Assembly: GCA_040902105.1 (NCBI GenBank)
Contig: JBBDXW010000039.1
Location: 62,001 to 126,000 of the forward strand
DNA length: 64,000 nucleotides
From: IDS-8 sp040902105
Lineage (GTDB): Bacteria; Pseudomonadota; Gammaproteobacteria; Steroidobacterales; Woeseiaceae
Direction: 5' to 3'
Shown one piece after another: positions 32,396 to 42,115 of this stretch. Within the stretch, counting starts at the first letter, position 1. Each line of letters starts with the position of its first letter. The notes under the pieces are model-generated. The model did not search any database. It was not told the origin of the DNA and worked only from the letters and a program-made list of their open reading frames with translations. A program made the position numbers and the translations under genes.

Positions 32396-33277
32396 ATGGG
32401 CATTAGCGCATCCATGGTCAAGGAGCTCCGCGAGCGCACCGGCGCCGGCATGATGGAGTGCAAGAAAGCTCTGGTCGAGACCGATGGCGACATGGATGCG
32501 GCCGTCGAAACCTTGAGGAAATCCGGTCAGGCGAAGGCTGACAAGAAGTCGAGCCGCGTCGCTGCCGATGGCCGCATCGTCATTGCTGCCGACGGAAAGC
32601 GTGCCGCGATGGTGGAAATCAACTCGGAAACGGATTTCGTGGCGAAAGACGACAACTTTGTCACTTTTGCCGAGGCTGTGGCCCGTGCTGCATTGCGGAG
32701 TGGAGCCGCGGAGGTGAGCGCATTGCTGTCCGAGACGCTGCAAGGCGGGGCAACGGTCGAAGCAGCGCGCACGGAGCTTGTCGCCAAGGTCGGCGAGAAC
32801 ATTTCCGTGCGGCGTGTTGCAGTGATCGCCGCCGCGGATCATCTCGGGACCTACACGCACTCGCACGGGGCCAGGATCGGCGTGCTCGTGGCCCTTCGCC
32901 GCGGCAGCGAGGAACTGGCGCGGGACATCGCCATGCACATTGCCGCCATCAACCCGGCGTATCTCGACGCGGCCGCCGTGCCCGACGAGGCCCTCGAGCG
33001 GGAACGACGGATTTTTGCCGAGCAGGCACGCGAATCGGGCAAGCCTGCCGATATCGTCGAGAAAATGGTGACCGGGCGCGTTGCCAGGTACCTGAAGGAA
33101 ATTACCCTGTTGGGTCAGCCGTTTGCCAAGGACCCGGACCTGACCGTCGGCCAGTTGCTCAATGATGCGGGCGCGGAGGTCACCGGATTCCTGCGCTTCG
33201 AGGTCGGCGAGGGCATTGCAAAGAAACAGGAGAACTTTGCGGAAGAGGTCATGGCCCAGCTCGGTCGAAGCGTCTAA
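32396..33277 (+). CDS. tsf: Elongation factor Ts
   Basis: Guanine-nucleotide exchange factor of EF-Tu. At 293 residues it has normal length, with N-terminal UBA-like domain VKELRERTGAGMMECKKAL, the TDFVAKDDNF exchange motif near residue 80, and the dimerisation domain with a C-terminal helix. Preceded by GAGAGGA. Follows rpsB by 86 bases. Confidence 0.96.
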   Translation: MGISASMVKELRERTGAGMMECKKALVETDGDMDAAVETLRKSGQAKADKKSSRVAADGRIVIAADGKRAAMVEINSETDFVAKDDNFVTFAEAVARAALRSGAAEVSALLSETLQGGATVEAARTELVAKVGENISVRRVAVIAAADHLGTYTHSHGARIGVLVALRRGSEELARDIAMHIAAINPAYLDAAAVPDEALERERRIFAEQARESGKPADIVEKMVTGRVARYLKEITLLGQPFAKDPDLTVGQLLNDAGAEVTGFLRFEVGEGIAKKQENFAEEVMAQLGRSV

Positions 33278-33411
33278 GCGATTGAATAAAGGAATTAAAT
33301 CGGGCCCGGGGCGATGGGATGCGCTAGAATCGCCCGGCGCTCCGGCGGTCGCCGCCAAGCGCGCAGTTCGAAGGCCTCGACAAACAGTGCTGAACGAAAA
33401 AGGCAGGAACT

Positions 33412-34134
33412 ATGAGTGACGCCCCGGTACTTTACCGCCGCGTGCTGCTGAAGCTCTCCGGTGAGGCGCTGATGGGTGAGGCCGACTACGGTATTGACCC
33501 GGTCCTGATCAAGCGCATCGCGGCGGAAGTGGCGGAGGTCGGCAAGCTCGGGGTTGAGATCGCCATTGTCATCGGCGGCGGCAACATTTTCCGTGGCGCC
33601 GGTCTGGCCGGTGCGGGTATGGATCGCGTGACCGGCGATTACATGGGCATGCTCGCCACGGTCATGAACGCGCTGGCGCTTCAGGACGCTCTCGAATCGA
33701 TGCAAGTGTACGCCCGTGTCATGTCTGCAATTCAGATTCATGAAGTCTGTGAAGATTACATCCGGCGCCGTGCCGTGCGACATCTGGAAAAAGGGCGTGT
33801 CGTCGTCCTTGCGGCCGGCACCGGCAATCCGTTTTTCACGACCGACACTGCGGCGAGCCTGCGCGCCATCGAGATCGGTGCGGACGTATTGCTCAAGGCG
33901 ACCAAGGTCAGCGGCGTTTACGACTCGGACCCCAGGGAGAATTCGGAAGCATCCTTGTATGACACGGTGTCGTTCGACCAGGTGTTAATCGACAAGCTCA
34001 ACGTCATGGATGCCACCGCGGTTGTGATGTGCCGCGACAACCACTTGCCGTTGCGGGTTTTCAATATGACGGAAGAACGTGCGCTGGTGCGGGCTATGAC
34101 CGACGAGAACGTCGGCACCCTGGTGACGGCGTAG
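33412..34134 (+). CDS. pyrH: Uridylate kinase
   Basis: Hexameric UMP kinase of pyrimidine synthesis. The 240-residue amino-acid-kinase-fold protein has VLLKLSGEALMG at the start, VIGGGNIFRG near residue 54, and the nucleotide-binding GTGNPFFTTDTAA near residue 137. Separated from tsf by 134 bases that hold a TAGAAT element and no clear -35 box, so an extra promoter is possible. Confidence 0.96.
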   Translation: MSDAPVLYRRVLLKLSGEALMGEADYGIDPVLIKRIAAEVAEVGKLGVEIAIVIGGGNIFRGAGLAGAGMDRVTGDYMGMLATVMNALALQDALESMQVYARVMSAIQIHEVCEDYIRRRAVRHLEKGRVVVLAAGTGNPFFTTDTAASLRAIEIGADVLLKATKVSGVYDSDPRENSEASLYDTVSFDQVLIDKLNVMDATAVVMCRDNHLPLRVFNMTEERALVRAMTDENVGTLVTA

Positions 34135-34195
34135 ATACGCTGCACGACCTTTTTGGAACGATGGTCTGTTGAAGAATGGAAGAAGGAGCGAGGAC

Positions 34196-34753
34196 GTGCT
34201 TGACGACATAAAAAAAGACGCTGCAAAGCGCATGGACAAGAGCGTCGAATCGCTGCGTCAGGAAATGACCAAACTGAGAACCGGGCGCGCGCATACGAGC
34301 CTGCTCGACCACATCACGGTCGCGTATTACGGCACCGAGGTTCCGCTCAGCCAGGTATCGAACATCAACGTCGAAGATTCACGGACGCTGACGGTCTCGC
34401 CCTGGGAAAAGGGCATGGTGCAGGCCATCGAGAAAGCCATCCTGCATTCGGATCTGGGACTTAACCCCGTCTCGGCCGGCACGGTAATACGGGTACCCTT
34501 GCCGCCGCTGACCGAGGAACGGCGCAAGGACATGATCCGGCTGGTGCGCCAGGAAGCCGAGGGCGGCCGCGTCGCCATACGCAACATTCGGCGCGATGCC
34601 CTGAGCGACCTGAAAGACCTGTTGAAGGAAAAGTTGATCGGCACAGACGACGAGCGGCGCGGACATGACGAGATTCAGGCCATTACCGACAAGCACATCG
34701 CCGAAATAGACCGCGTGCTCGCGGAAAAAGAACGCGATTTGATGGAAGTCTAG
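34196..34753 (+). CDS. frr: Ribosome recycling factor
   Basis: Splits post-termination ribosomes with EF-G. With the GTG at 34196 (AAGGAG 8 bases upstream) the protein is 185 residues, the standard length. Motifs include LRTGRAHTSLLD, VEDSRTLTVSPW and RVPLPPLTEERRKD. An upstream in-frame start at 34169 lacks a ribosome site. Confidence 0.95.
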   Translation: MLDDIKKDAAKRMDKSVESLRQEMTKLRTGRAHTSLLDHITVAYYGTEVPLSQVSNINVEDSRTLTVSPWEKGMVQAIEKAILHSDLGLNPVSAGTVIRVPLPPLTEERRKDMIRLVRQEAEGGRVAIRNIRRDALSDLKDLLKEKLIGTDDERRGHDEIQAITDKHIAEIDRVLAEKERDLMEV

Positions 34754-34767
34754 GCCACCGGTTTCCG

Positions 34768-35529
34768 ATGGTGCGAGAGGCGACTGAAACAGGCAGCGAC
34801 CCGGCGGACATGCGCGTTCCCCATCACGTTGCCGTGATCATGGACGGCAACGGCCGCTGGGCGAAGATGCGTTCGCAGCCACGGCACGCGGGCCACCGCG
34901 CCGGTGCCAAGGCAGTGCGCAATACCGTCGAAGTGGCGGCGAGGCGCGGTGTGTCGTTCCTGACCCTGTTTGCGTTCAGCAGCGAAAACTGGCGCCGGCC
35001 GAAGGACGAAGTCAGCAGCCTGATGAACCTTTTTCTCGAAGCGCTGCAACGGGAAATCGACGACCTGCATCGTAATAATGTGAGGCTCAGATTTGTCGGC
35101 GAGCGCGAGCAGCTGCAATCGAGGCTGGTGCGGAAAATCGAAGCAGCCGAGAAGCGCACCGCAGGCAACGGCGGGCTGGCGCTGACGGTTGCCGTCGCCT
35201 ACGGCGGCCGCTGGGACATTGTCCAGGCCGCGAAGGGACTGGCCTCTCAGGTCGAACGTGCGGAAATCTGCGCATCGGACATCGACGAGGAGCGTTTTTC
35301 CGGGCAGCTCGCACTCGGCGGCTTGCCGGATCCGGATCTTTTGATCCGAACCGGCGGTGAGCAACGGATCAGCAACTTTCTGCTGTGGAACCTGGCCTAT
35401 GCCGAGCTTTATTTTTGCGAATGCCTGTGGCCGGATTTCAGCGAGCAGGAGTTCGACAAGGCATTGCTCACCTACGCCAACCGGCACCGGCGCTACGGTC
35501 ATACCGGCGAGCAGGTTGGGGCGGCCTGA
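34768..35529 (+). CDS. uppS: Undecaprenyl diphosphate synthase
   Basis: cis-Prenyltransferase making the C55 lipid carrier for peptidoglycan and O-antigen. The 253-residue protein has HHVAVIMDGNGRWAKMR with the catalytic Asp, FAFSSENWRRP and the C-terminal DLLIRTGGEQRISNFLLW plus FDKALLTYANRHRRYG. It depends on IPP/FPP supply, which matters because dxr is missing nearby. Ends 1 base before cdsA. Confidence 0.96.
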   Translation: MVREATETGSDPADMRVPHHVAVIMDGNGRWAKMRSQPRHAGHRAGAKAVRNTVEVAARRGVSFLTLFAFSSENWRRPKDEVSSLMNLFLEALQREIDDLHRNNVRLRFVGEREQLQSRLVRKIEAAEKRTAGNGGLALTVAVAYGGRWDIVQAAKGLASQVERAEICASDIDEERFSGQLALGGLPDPDLLIRTGGEQRISNFLLWNLAYAELYFCECLWPDFSEQEFDKALLTYANRHRRYGHTGEQVGAA

Positions 35530-35530
35530 G

Positions 35531-36325
35531 ATGTTGCGCGAACGCATACTGACTGCGATCGTCGCCGCGGCATTGATCCTGCTGGTGTTGTTCGTATTTC
35601 CGGCACCGGCCGCCAGGGCGGTCATTGCGGCGATCATCCTGGCGGCCGCATGGGAATGGGCGAAATTCCTCTCTCTGACCGGCGTCGCGGCCCGGCTCTG
35701 CTACGTGGCGGCAATCGGCGCGCTTCTGGCAGCCGCTACCTGGCTTACGCCGTCGCCCGCTGCGACCGAAATCATTTTGAAGGTCGGCCTCGCATGGTGG
35801 TTTGCAGCGCTGATCTGGGTGTTTTTCTACCCGACGCCGATCGCGCGGCCGATAGGCTGGATCTGCGGTGCCCTGGTGCTGGTGCCGGCCTACATCGCGC
35901 TGGTGTCTCTTTATTCGCTCAAACCCGAGGCGCTGCTGTTCGCCCTGATCATTATCTGGGCCGCGGACAGCGGCGCGTATTTCGCCGGCAAGCGCTTCGG
36001 CCGCGTCAAGCTGGCGCCGAATATCAGCCCGGGAAAGACCTGGGAGGGCGTTATCGGCGGGCTGGTGGCGGTGGTGCTGGTGCTGGTGGCTGCGCGGTTT
36101 TACTGGGTCAATCTTGATATCGCGGTGATTGTGCCGTTCTGCCTCGCGGTTGCCACCCTGTCCGTCGTCGGAGACCTCACCGTCAGCATGTTCAAACGCA
36201 ATGCCGGACTCAAGGACAGCGGCCGGGTGTTTCCGGGACACGGCGGCGTCCTGGACCGCATCGACAGCGTGACGGCGGCGGCGCCGCTGTTTGCGCTCGG
36301 CATCGGCTGGGCGGGGCTGGTCTGA
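35531..36325 (+). CDS. cdsA: Phosphatidate cytidylyltransferase
   Basis: Integral membrane enzyme making CDP-diacylglycerol for all phospholipids. The 264-residue protein has multiple hydrophobic helices and the family signature near the C-terminus (SMFKRNAGLKDSGRVFPGHG followed by GVLDRIDS). The WAADSGAYFAGKRFGR segment carries the conserved Asp. ATG at 35531 follows uppS with a 1-base gap. dxr, normally next, is absent. Confidence 0.95.
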   Translation: MLRERILTAIVAAALILLVLFVFPAPAARAVIAAIILAAAWEWAKFLSLTGVAARLCYVAAIGALLAAATWLTPSPAATEIILKVGLAWWFAALIWVFFYPTPIARPIGWICGALVLVPAYIALVSLYSLKPEALLFALIIIWAADSGAYFAGKRFGRVKLAPNISPGKTWEGVIGGLVAVVLVLVAARFYWVNLDIAVIVPFCLAVATLSVVGDLTVSMFKRNAGLKDSGRVFPGHGGVLDRIDSVTAAAPLFALGIGWAGLV

Positions 36326-36464
36326 TGCTTCAGTTGCGACCATGCCCGGCGGGAACTGCGCATGCCCCCGCCAGTCAGAACTACAGAGCGGCCGCCCGCC
36401 GAGGCCCGCGTCCGGCCGCATGCACTGCCGGTAGCACAGGAATTCCGGAGAAAGTGCTTCGCCC

Positions 36465-37820
36465 ATGAGCGCCGTACTGATCAATCTGCTGTCCTTCATG
36501 GTGGCCATCAGCGTGCTGGTCGCCGTACACGAGTTCGGCCATTATCTTGTCGGCCGGCTGTGCGGCATGAAGGTGCTGCGTTTTTCGATCGGCTTCGGCA
36601 AGCCCATCTGGACCTGGATCGGCGGCAGGGACCGTACGGAATATTGCGTGTCCGCGATACCGCTCGGGGGCTACGTCAAGTTCCTCGACGAGCGCGAGGG
36701 TCCGGTGCAGCCCGCCGACCAGGGACGCGCCTTCAACCATCGCCCGGTGCCGGCGCGCATCGCGGTGCTTCTGGCCGGGCCGGTGTTCAATTTCCTGTTT
36801 GCCGTGCTGGCGTACTGGGTGCTCTTTATAAACGGCGTTCCGACCGTCAGGCCGGCTGTCGGCGAGGTCACTCCGGGCTCGTACGCGGACGTCGCGGGGC
36901 TCGAGTACGGAGACCGCATCATCGCGGTCGGCGAACGTGAAGCGTCCGACTGGGAGACGGCCCTGGTCGCCATGCTTGGGGAGATGGTCGATAACGGCAA
37001 GGTAACGCTCGAACTGGAAGGCGAAGACGGCTGGCAACGCTCTGCCGTCCTGGATGTCGGCAACGACCGGGCACGACTGACTGTACCCGGCGTGCTGTTC
37101 GAGGGCCTGGGCTTCGTGCCCTGGCAGCCGCCTGCCGTTGTCGGACGGGTCGAGGAGCAGGGCGCGGCCAGCGCCGCGGGGATCCTTGAGGGCGACCGGA
37201 TCACCGGGATCGCTGGCAATCCAATCGTGAATTTTTCCGATCTGCAGGACGTTGTCGCGGCGCGTCCGGGAGAGGCCGTCTCCGTGCGGCTGATACGAGA
37301 CGGCGAAGAACGGTTGCTCGACTTGCGCCTCGGTTCGCGTGAAGTCGATGGCGAAGTGGTCGGCTTCATGGGGGTCGGTATCGCCCCGACCGCCGGCGAC
37401 CACTGGTACGTACGAAAGTTCGGGCCCGTCAGCGCCATAGGCGAATCGGTCGAACGCACCTGGAATTCGACCGGCTTCACAGTGCGTATGCTGGCGAGAA
37501 TGGTGACGGGCGATGTTTCCATCAAGAACATCAGCGGCCCGATCAACATCGCGCAATACGCCGGCGATTCCGCCGCGGCGGGGTTGAATGCTTTTTTGAG
37601 CTTTCTCGCGCTCGTGAGCATCAGCCTCGGCGTGCTGAATCTGCTGCCCGTGCCGATCCTGGACGGCGGACAGATCGTCTATCAGGCCGTTGAGCTCATA
37701 AAAGGCAGCCCGTTGTCGGACCGTTCACAGCTGGTCGGACAGCAGGTCGGCATTCTCGCGTTGTTACTTCTGATGAGTTTTGCATTTTATAACGACATCG
37801 CAAGAATACTGAATCAGTGA
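36465..37820 (+). CDS. rseP: Site-2 protease RseP
   Basis: Inner-membrane zinc metalloprotease that cleaves anti-sigma factor RseA in the envelope stress response. The 451-residue protein has zinc motif HEFGH near residue 22, PDZ domains in the middle (two GD-RI type loops, EYGDRIIAV and EGDRITGI) and the second metal motif NLLPVPILDGG near the C-terminus. Follows cdsA after 139 bases where dxr would be expected. Overlaps bamA. Confidence 0.95.
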   Translation: MSAVLINLLSFMVAISVLVAVHEFGHYLVGRLCGMKVLRFSIGFGKPIWTWIGGRDRTEYCVSAIPLGGYVKFLDEREGPVQPADQGRAFNHRPVPARIAVLLAGPVFNFLFAVLAYWVLFINGVPTVRPAVGEVTPGSYADVAGLEYGDRIIAVGEREASDWETALVAMLGEMVDNGKVTLELEGEDGWQRSAVLDVGNDRARLTVPGVLFEGLGFVPWQPPAVVGRVEEQGAASAAGILEGDRITGIAGNPIVNFSDLQDVVAARPGEAVSVRLIRDGEERLLDLRLGSREVDGEVVGFMGVGIAPTAGDHWYVRKFGPVSAIGESVERTWNSTGFTVRMLARMVTGDVSIKNISGPINIAQYAGDSAAAGLNAFLSFLALVSISLGVLNLLPVPILDGGQIVYQAVELIKGSPLSDRSQLVGQQVGILALLLLMSFAFYNDIARILNQ

Positions 37821-40249
37821 CCTCACGCGGCCACACATCGGCGACGAGCCGTTTCAATACAAACCGGTTCTGGCACAGGTTCATTGTTCTGCTGGCCTGC
37901 GCGGGCTTCCTGCCCGCTGCTCCGGCGTACGCCGACGAATTTATCGTGCGCGATATGCGCGTCGAGGGATTGCAGAGGATTTCGGAGGGTACGGTATTCA
38001 ACTACCTGCCCATCAACGTCGGCGATACGGTTGACAACCTGCGTATCCAGGAGGCGATTCGCTCGCTGTATGCGCAGGGACTGTTCGATGACATTGAAAT
38101 GCGCCGCGACGGGAATGCGCTGGTTATCGCGGTGAAAGAGCGCCCTTCGATCGAGGATTTTACGATCGAGGGCAACAAGGATATCAAAACCGAAGACCTG
38201 ATGGATTCGCTGCGAAATGTCGGCCTCGCGCGCGGCCGCACCTTCGATCGATCGGTACTGGACAACGTACAACAGTTCCTGCGAGAGCAATATTACGATC
38301 GCGGCAAATATGCGGTAGTCGTCGATGCAAATGTGGAGGAGCGGCCGAACAATACGGTGCGTATCGGCATCAACGTCAAGGAAGGCGACAGGGCGAAGAT
38401 CCGTCAGGTCAATATTGTCGGCAATCACAGTTTCGGCGAAGACGAAATCCGCGAGGGGTTTACGCTCGACACGGCCAACTGGCTGTCCTGGATTCGCCAG
38501 GACGATCGCTACGCGAAGGAAGCATTAAGCGGCGATCTGGAAACCTTGCGCTCCTTTTACATGGATCGCGGTTACGCAGATTTTCGCGTCGAGTCAACCC
38601 AGGTCGCCATCTCGCCGAACAAGAAGGACATTTACGTCACAATCAACATTCACGAAGGCGAGCAGTACACGATCTCCGAGGTCAAGCTCGTTGGAGAAAT
38701 GAAGGTACCGGAACAGCAGCTTCGCGGGCTGGTGCTGGCGCAACCGGGCTCGACCTTCAATCTTCGCCTCCTCACGCAGTCGAGCGAGCTCATGTCGTTT
38801 CGCCTCGGCGAAGAGGGTTACGCGAACGCAGAAATCGAGCCCGTCCCTGAACTCGACTACGAGAACAAGGAAGCTGCCGTCACCTTTTTTGTCGACGCGG
38901 GCAGCCGGGTTTATGTGCGCCGTATCAACTTCACGGGTATCGACGAAGTCGATGACGAGGTATTACGGCGGGAAATGCGCCAGGCCGAAGGCGCGTACCT
39001 GTCAAACCGACTGGTCGATCGTTCCAAAATTCTCCTGCAGCGACTGCCGTTCGTCGAAAGCGTGGAAGTGGAAAATACCCCGGTCCCGGGAAGTCCCGAT
39101 CTCGTCGATGTCAATTTCGCGATCGAGTACCGCATGCCGGGACAGTTCAGCGGCGGAGTCGGATACTCGGAGTCGCAGAAAATCATCCTGAACGGCAGTA
39201 TCGTGCACACGAACTTCCTCGGATCCGGAAACCGCGTAGCACTCAGCCTGAATTCGGGCCGTTACTCGAAACTCTACAGCTTGTCGCATACCGATCCGTA
39301 CGTGACCATGAACGGTGTCAGGCGAACGGTGACGGTCAATCACCGGGACATCACGCAGTTCACGTCCGGGTCGTCCGATTTTTCAACGACAAGTACGGGC
39401 GCATCGCTGGAGTATGGTTATCCAATCACCGAATACCAGAGCCTGAGCTTCGGGGTTTCCTATCAGCATGCGGAACTGCTGTCGTCCTCGTCGAGCACCC
39501 AGCAGGCACAGGACTGGGTCTTGAACAACGGCAATCCTTTTATAGAAGACGTGGGAGGCGGGCTGACCTTTTTCGGCAGTGAATTCGACACCTTCGAACT
39601 TCTCGCCGGCTGGACCTACGACAGTCGCAATCGGAGTCTGTTTGCCGACCGGGGCATGCGCCAGCAATTTTTCCTCAGTATGGCGGTGCCGGGCAGCGAC
39701 GTTGAATATTTTACCGCGCGCTACAATTTCACCAAGTATTTCCCGCTCTTTGGCCCATGGTCATTGAGGCTCAACACGGATCTCGCCTATGGTGAGGCAC
39801 TCGAAGCCACTACGGCGTTGCCGCCTTACAAACAGTTTTACGGCGGCGGCCCGGAATCCGTCAGGGGCTATAAGGAGTCGTACCTCGGACCCAGGGACAG
39901 TTTCGGCAACCCTTACGGCGGCAACGTGTTGGTCGCGAGTCAACTAGAGCTTATACTTCCGATTCCGGAGAAATTCAGAAGCCAGGCACGCGCAAGCGTT
40001 TTTTACGATATCGGCAACATTTTCAATACGGGCGAGGTCCAATTTACCGACAAGCTGGGAAGCCCCGTCACCTATGAGCCGGAATTCGACGAACTGCGGT
40101 CCTCGGTGGGCGTTGCAGTTGAGTGGTTGGCGCCGCTCGGTTTCTTTCGTTTCAGCTATGCTTACCCTCTCAACGAATATAAGGGTAACGACCGGTTCTA
40201 TGGCGACGAGGTCGAAAGATTTCAGTTCTCGATTGGGCAAGCCTTCTAA
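37817..40249 (+). CDS. bamA: Outer-membrane protein assembly factor BamA
   Basis: Central Omp85 protein of the BAM complex. The 810-residue protein has a signal peptide ending at PAYA, five POTRA domains (about 40-440) and a 16-strand barrel with the VRGY motif (GPESVRGYKESYLG) and a terminal Phe (FSIGQAF). Start GTG at 37817 overlaps the rseP stop (GTGA). Confidence 0.96.
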   Translation: MTSRGHTSATSRFNTNRFWHRFIVLLACAGFLPAAPAYADEFIVRDMRVEGLQRISEGTVFNYLPINVGDTVDNLRIQEAIRSLYAQGLFDDIEMRRDGNALVIAVKERPSIEDFTIEGNKDIKTEDLMDSLRNVGLARGRTFDRSVLDNVQQFLREQYYDRGKYAVVVDANVEERPNNTVRIGINVKEGDRAKIRQVNIVGNHSFGEDEIREGFTLDTANWLSWIRQDDRYAKEALSGDLETLRSFYMDRGYADFRVESTQVAISPNKKDIYVTINIHEGEQYTISEVKLVGEMKVPEQQLRGLVLAQPGSTFNLRLLTQSSELMSFRLGEEGYANAEIEPVPELDYENKEAAVTFFVDAGSRVYVRRINFTGIDEVDDEVLRREMRQAEGAYLSNRLVDRSKILLQRLPFVESVEVENTPVPGSPDLVDVNFAIEYRMPGQFSGGVGYSESQKIILNGSIVHTNFLGSGNRVALSLNSGRYSKLYSLSHTDPYVTMNGVRRTVTVNHRDITQFTSGSSDFSTTSTGASLEYGYPITEYQSLSFGVSYQHAELLSSSSSTQQAQDWVLNNGNPFIEDVGGGLTFFGSEFDTFELLAGWTYDSRNRSLFADRGMRQQFFLSMAVPGSDVEYFTARYNFTKYFPLFGPWSLRLNTDLAYGEALEATTALPPYKQFYGGGPESVRGYKESYLGPRDSFGNPYGGNVLVASQLELILPIPEKFRSQARASVFYDIGNIFNTGEVQFTDKLGSPVTYEPEFDELRSSVGVAVEWLAPLGFFRFSYAYPLNEYKGNDRFYGDEVERFQFSIGQAF

Positions 40250-40264
40250 CGATTGGACGCATAT

Positions 40265-40801
40265 ATGACTTTTGGAAAGCAACACCTGTTTAAAGCTTTG
40301 ACGGTAATCGCGCTGATGCCTCTGACGAGCCTGCCGCTCGCGGCACAGGAAGTCAAAATCGGCGTCGTCAACGTGACGGCGCTGATGGAGCAGGCGCCGC
40401 AGGCCAAAGTGGCCATGGATGCTTTGCAGCAGGAGTTTGCGCCGCGGCAACGAACCATTCTCGCGAAGCAGAAGGAATTTGAAGACCTGACGGAGAAAGT
40501 GAACCGGGACCTCGCGGTGATGGGTGAAACCGAGCGCCGCAATGCAGAAAAAGACCTGCGGGACATGCAACGGGAAGTTACGCGTATGCAGGACGAATTT
40601 CGCGAAGATCTCAATCTGCGGCGCAACGAGGAACTCGGCAATTTGCAGCGCTCCTTGCTGAAGGAAGTCCAGGACTACGCGGAAGCGTCGGGCTTCGATC
40701 TCGTCGTAGGGGACGGGGTCCTGTACGCCAGTTCCGCCGTGAACATTACCGAGATGGTATTGCGCGCCATGGAAGCGAATTTTCAAGCGGCAGGGAACTA
40801 A
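40265..40801 (+). CDS. skp: Periplasmic chaperone Skp/OmpH
   Basis: Chaperone that carries unfolded outer-membrane proteins to BamA. The 178-residue protein has a signal peptide ending at PLAAQ, the beta-strand start IGVVNVTALME, a long charged coiled-coil arm and the C-terminal SGFDLVVGDGVLYAS. ATG at 40265 is preferred over the one at 40253 because it starts the signal peptide. Follows bamA by 15 bases. Confidence 0.92.
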   Translation: MTFGKQHLFKALTVIALMPLTSLPLAAQEVKIGVVNVTALMEQAPQAKVAMDALQQEFAPRQRTILAKQKEFEDLTEKVNRDLAVMGETERRNAEKDLRDMQREVTRMQDEFREDLNLRRNEELGNLQRSLLKEVQDYAEASGFDLVVGDGVLYASSAVNITEMVLRAMEANFQAAGN

Positions 40802-40823
40802 CGAGCAGGAATCCTGCGATCGC

Positions 40824-41032
40824 GGAACCCGGCACACATTATTCAAGAACGTCCGAGGTTGGTGGTTGGCGGAGTCTCGACCCGGGAGGAGGGCTTTTCA
40901 GGAACGCCGTGAACCCATCCATGGGGGCTTCGCACAAACATCCCTGTTTGTGACGATCCTGAAAAGCCCTCCTCCCGGGTCGAGACTCCGCTGAAACGCT
41001 GTGCCGTTCTTGAATAATGCGTGCCGGGTTCC
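40824..41032. repeat. Long palindromic element, family 1 copy B
   Basis: 209 bases bounded by a 27-base outer inverted repeat (GGAACCCGGCAC... at 40824 against ...GTGCCGGGTTCC ending 41032) with one mismatch. Inner arms of about 35 bases (centred on CGACCCGGGAGGAGGGC) pair perfectly. The centre is nearly identical to copy A, including CCCATCCATGGGGGC and CACAAA...TTTGTG, in the same orientation. Lies between skp and lpxD. No gene inside. Confidence 0.85.
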
Positions 41033-41095
41033 TTGAAGGCTGCGCAGGCGTTCCGGCATGGGGGAGATTCCTGCCGTTTTTGACTTGGGGTACTT

Positions 41096-42115
41096 ATGCA
41101 GGCAAGCCTTGGGGACCTGGCGACTCGATTCGGCTGTGAGCTCGTCGGTGATCCTCAATCCGCCGTCACCCACGTCGCCACACTGGCCAATGCCGGCCCG
41201 CAGTCCTTGAGCTTTCTCGCCAATCCGGCCTATCGCGCCGAACTCGCGAAAACCCGCGCGGCTGCAGTCGTTTTGCGTGCCCAGGATGCTGAATCCTGCC
41301 CGGTGCCGGCGCTGATATGCGTCGACCCTTACGAAACGTACGCGCGTATTGCCGGCGTGCTGCATCCGCCGGCGTCGTTTGCCGGCGGTGTTCACGAAAC
41401 GGCGGTCGTTTCGGCTTCCGCGCGGGTGTCGGACAGCGCGCACATTGCCGCACACGTGGTGGTCGGCGATGACGCGGTCGTCTCGGACAGAGCGTGCATC
41501 GGACCCGGTTCGGTCCTGGGGCCGCGATGCCGGGTTGGCGAGGGGACATGCCTGCATGCCAACGTGACGTTGGTCGAAGACGTGCGCATCGGCAAGCGGT
41601 GCATTGTACATCCGGGAGCGGTCATCGGTTGCGACGGGTTTGGCAATGCCCGCAGTGATACCGGCTGGATCAAAATCCCGCAGATCGGCGGCGTCCGGAT
41701 CGGTGACGACGTCGAGATTGGCGCCAACACCACCATCGATCGCGGCGCTATAGACGATACGATCATTGAAAACGGCGTCAGGCTGGATAACCTGATTCAG
41801 ATTGCGCATAACGTACGCATCGGCGAGCATACCGCGATGGCGGCATTGACCGGTGTTTCCGGAAGTACGGTGATCGGCAAGCGCTGCATGTTTGCGGGTC
41901 AGTCCGGTATCGTCGGTCACATCAGCATTTGCGACGACGTCGTGATCGGCGGCGCAACGATGGTTTCCAAGGACATTCGCGAGCCGGGCTTTTATACCGC
42001 GAGTTTTCCTGCGGAAAAGGACAAGGACTGGAAACGCAAGGTGGCGCGGTTTCGACGCCTTGACGATCTGGTGCGACGAGTCGCCAGGCTGGAAAAAGGT
42101 GACGAACACGAATGA
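41096..42115 (+). CDS. lpxD: UDP-3-O-acyl-glucosamine N-acyltransferase
   Basis: Third step of lipid A synthesis. The 339-residue protein has an N-terminal uridine-binding domain (LSFLANPAYRAEL) and a left-handed beta-helix with catalytic His in IQIAHNVRIGEHTAM and GVSGSTVIGKRCMFAGQ. Overlaps fabZ (ATGA). Confidence 0.95.
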   Translation: MQASLGDLATRFGCELVGDPQSAVTHVATLANAGPQSLSFLANPAYRAELAKTRAAAVVLRAQDAESCPVPALICVDPYETYARIAGVLHPPASFAGGVHETAVVSASARVSDSAHIAAHVVVGDDAVVSDRACIGPGSVLGPRCRVGEGTCLHANVTLVEDVRIGKRCIVHPGAVIGCDGFGNARSDTGWIKIPQIGGVRIGDDVEIGANTTIDRGAIDDTIIENGVRLDNLIQIAHNVRIGEHTAMAALTGVSGSTVIGKRCMFAGQSGIVGHISICDDVVIGGATMVSKDIREPGFYTASFPAEKDKDWKRKVARFRRLDDLVRRVARLEKGDEHE

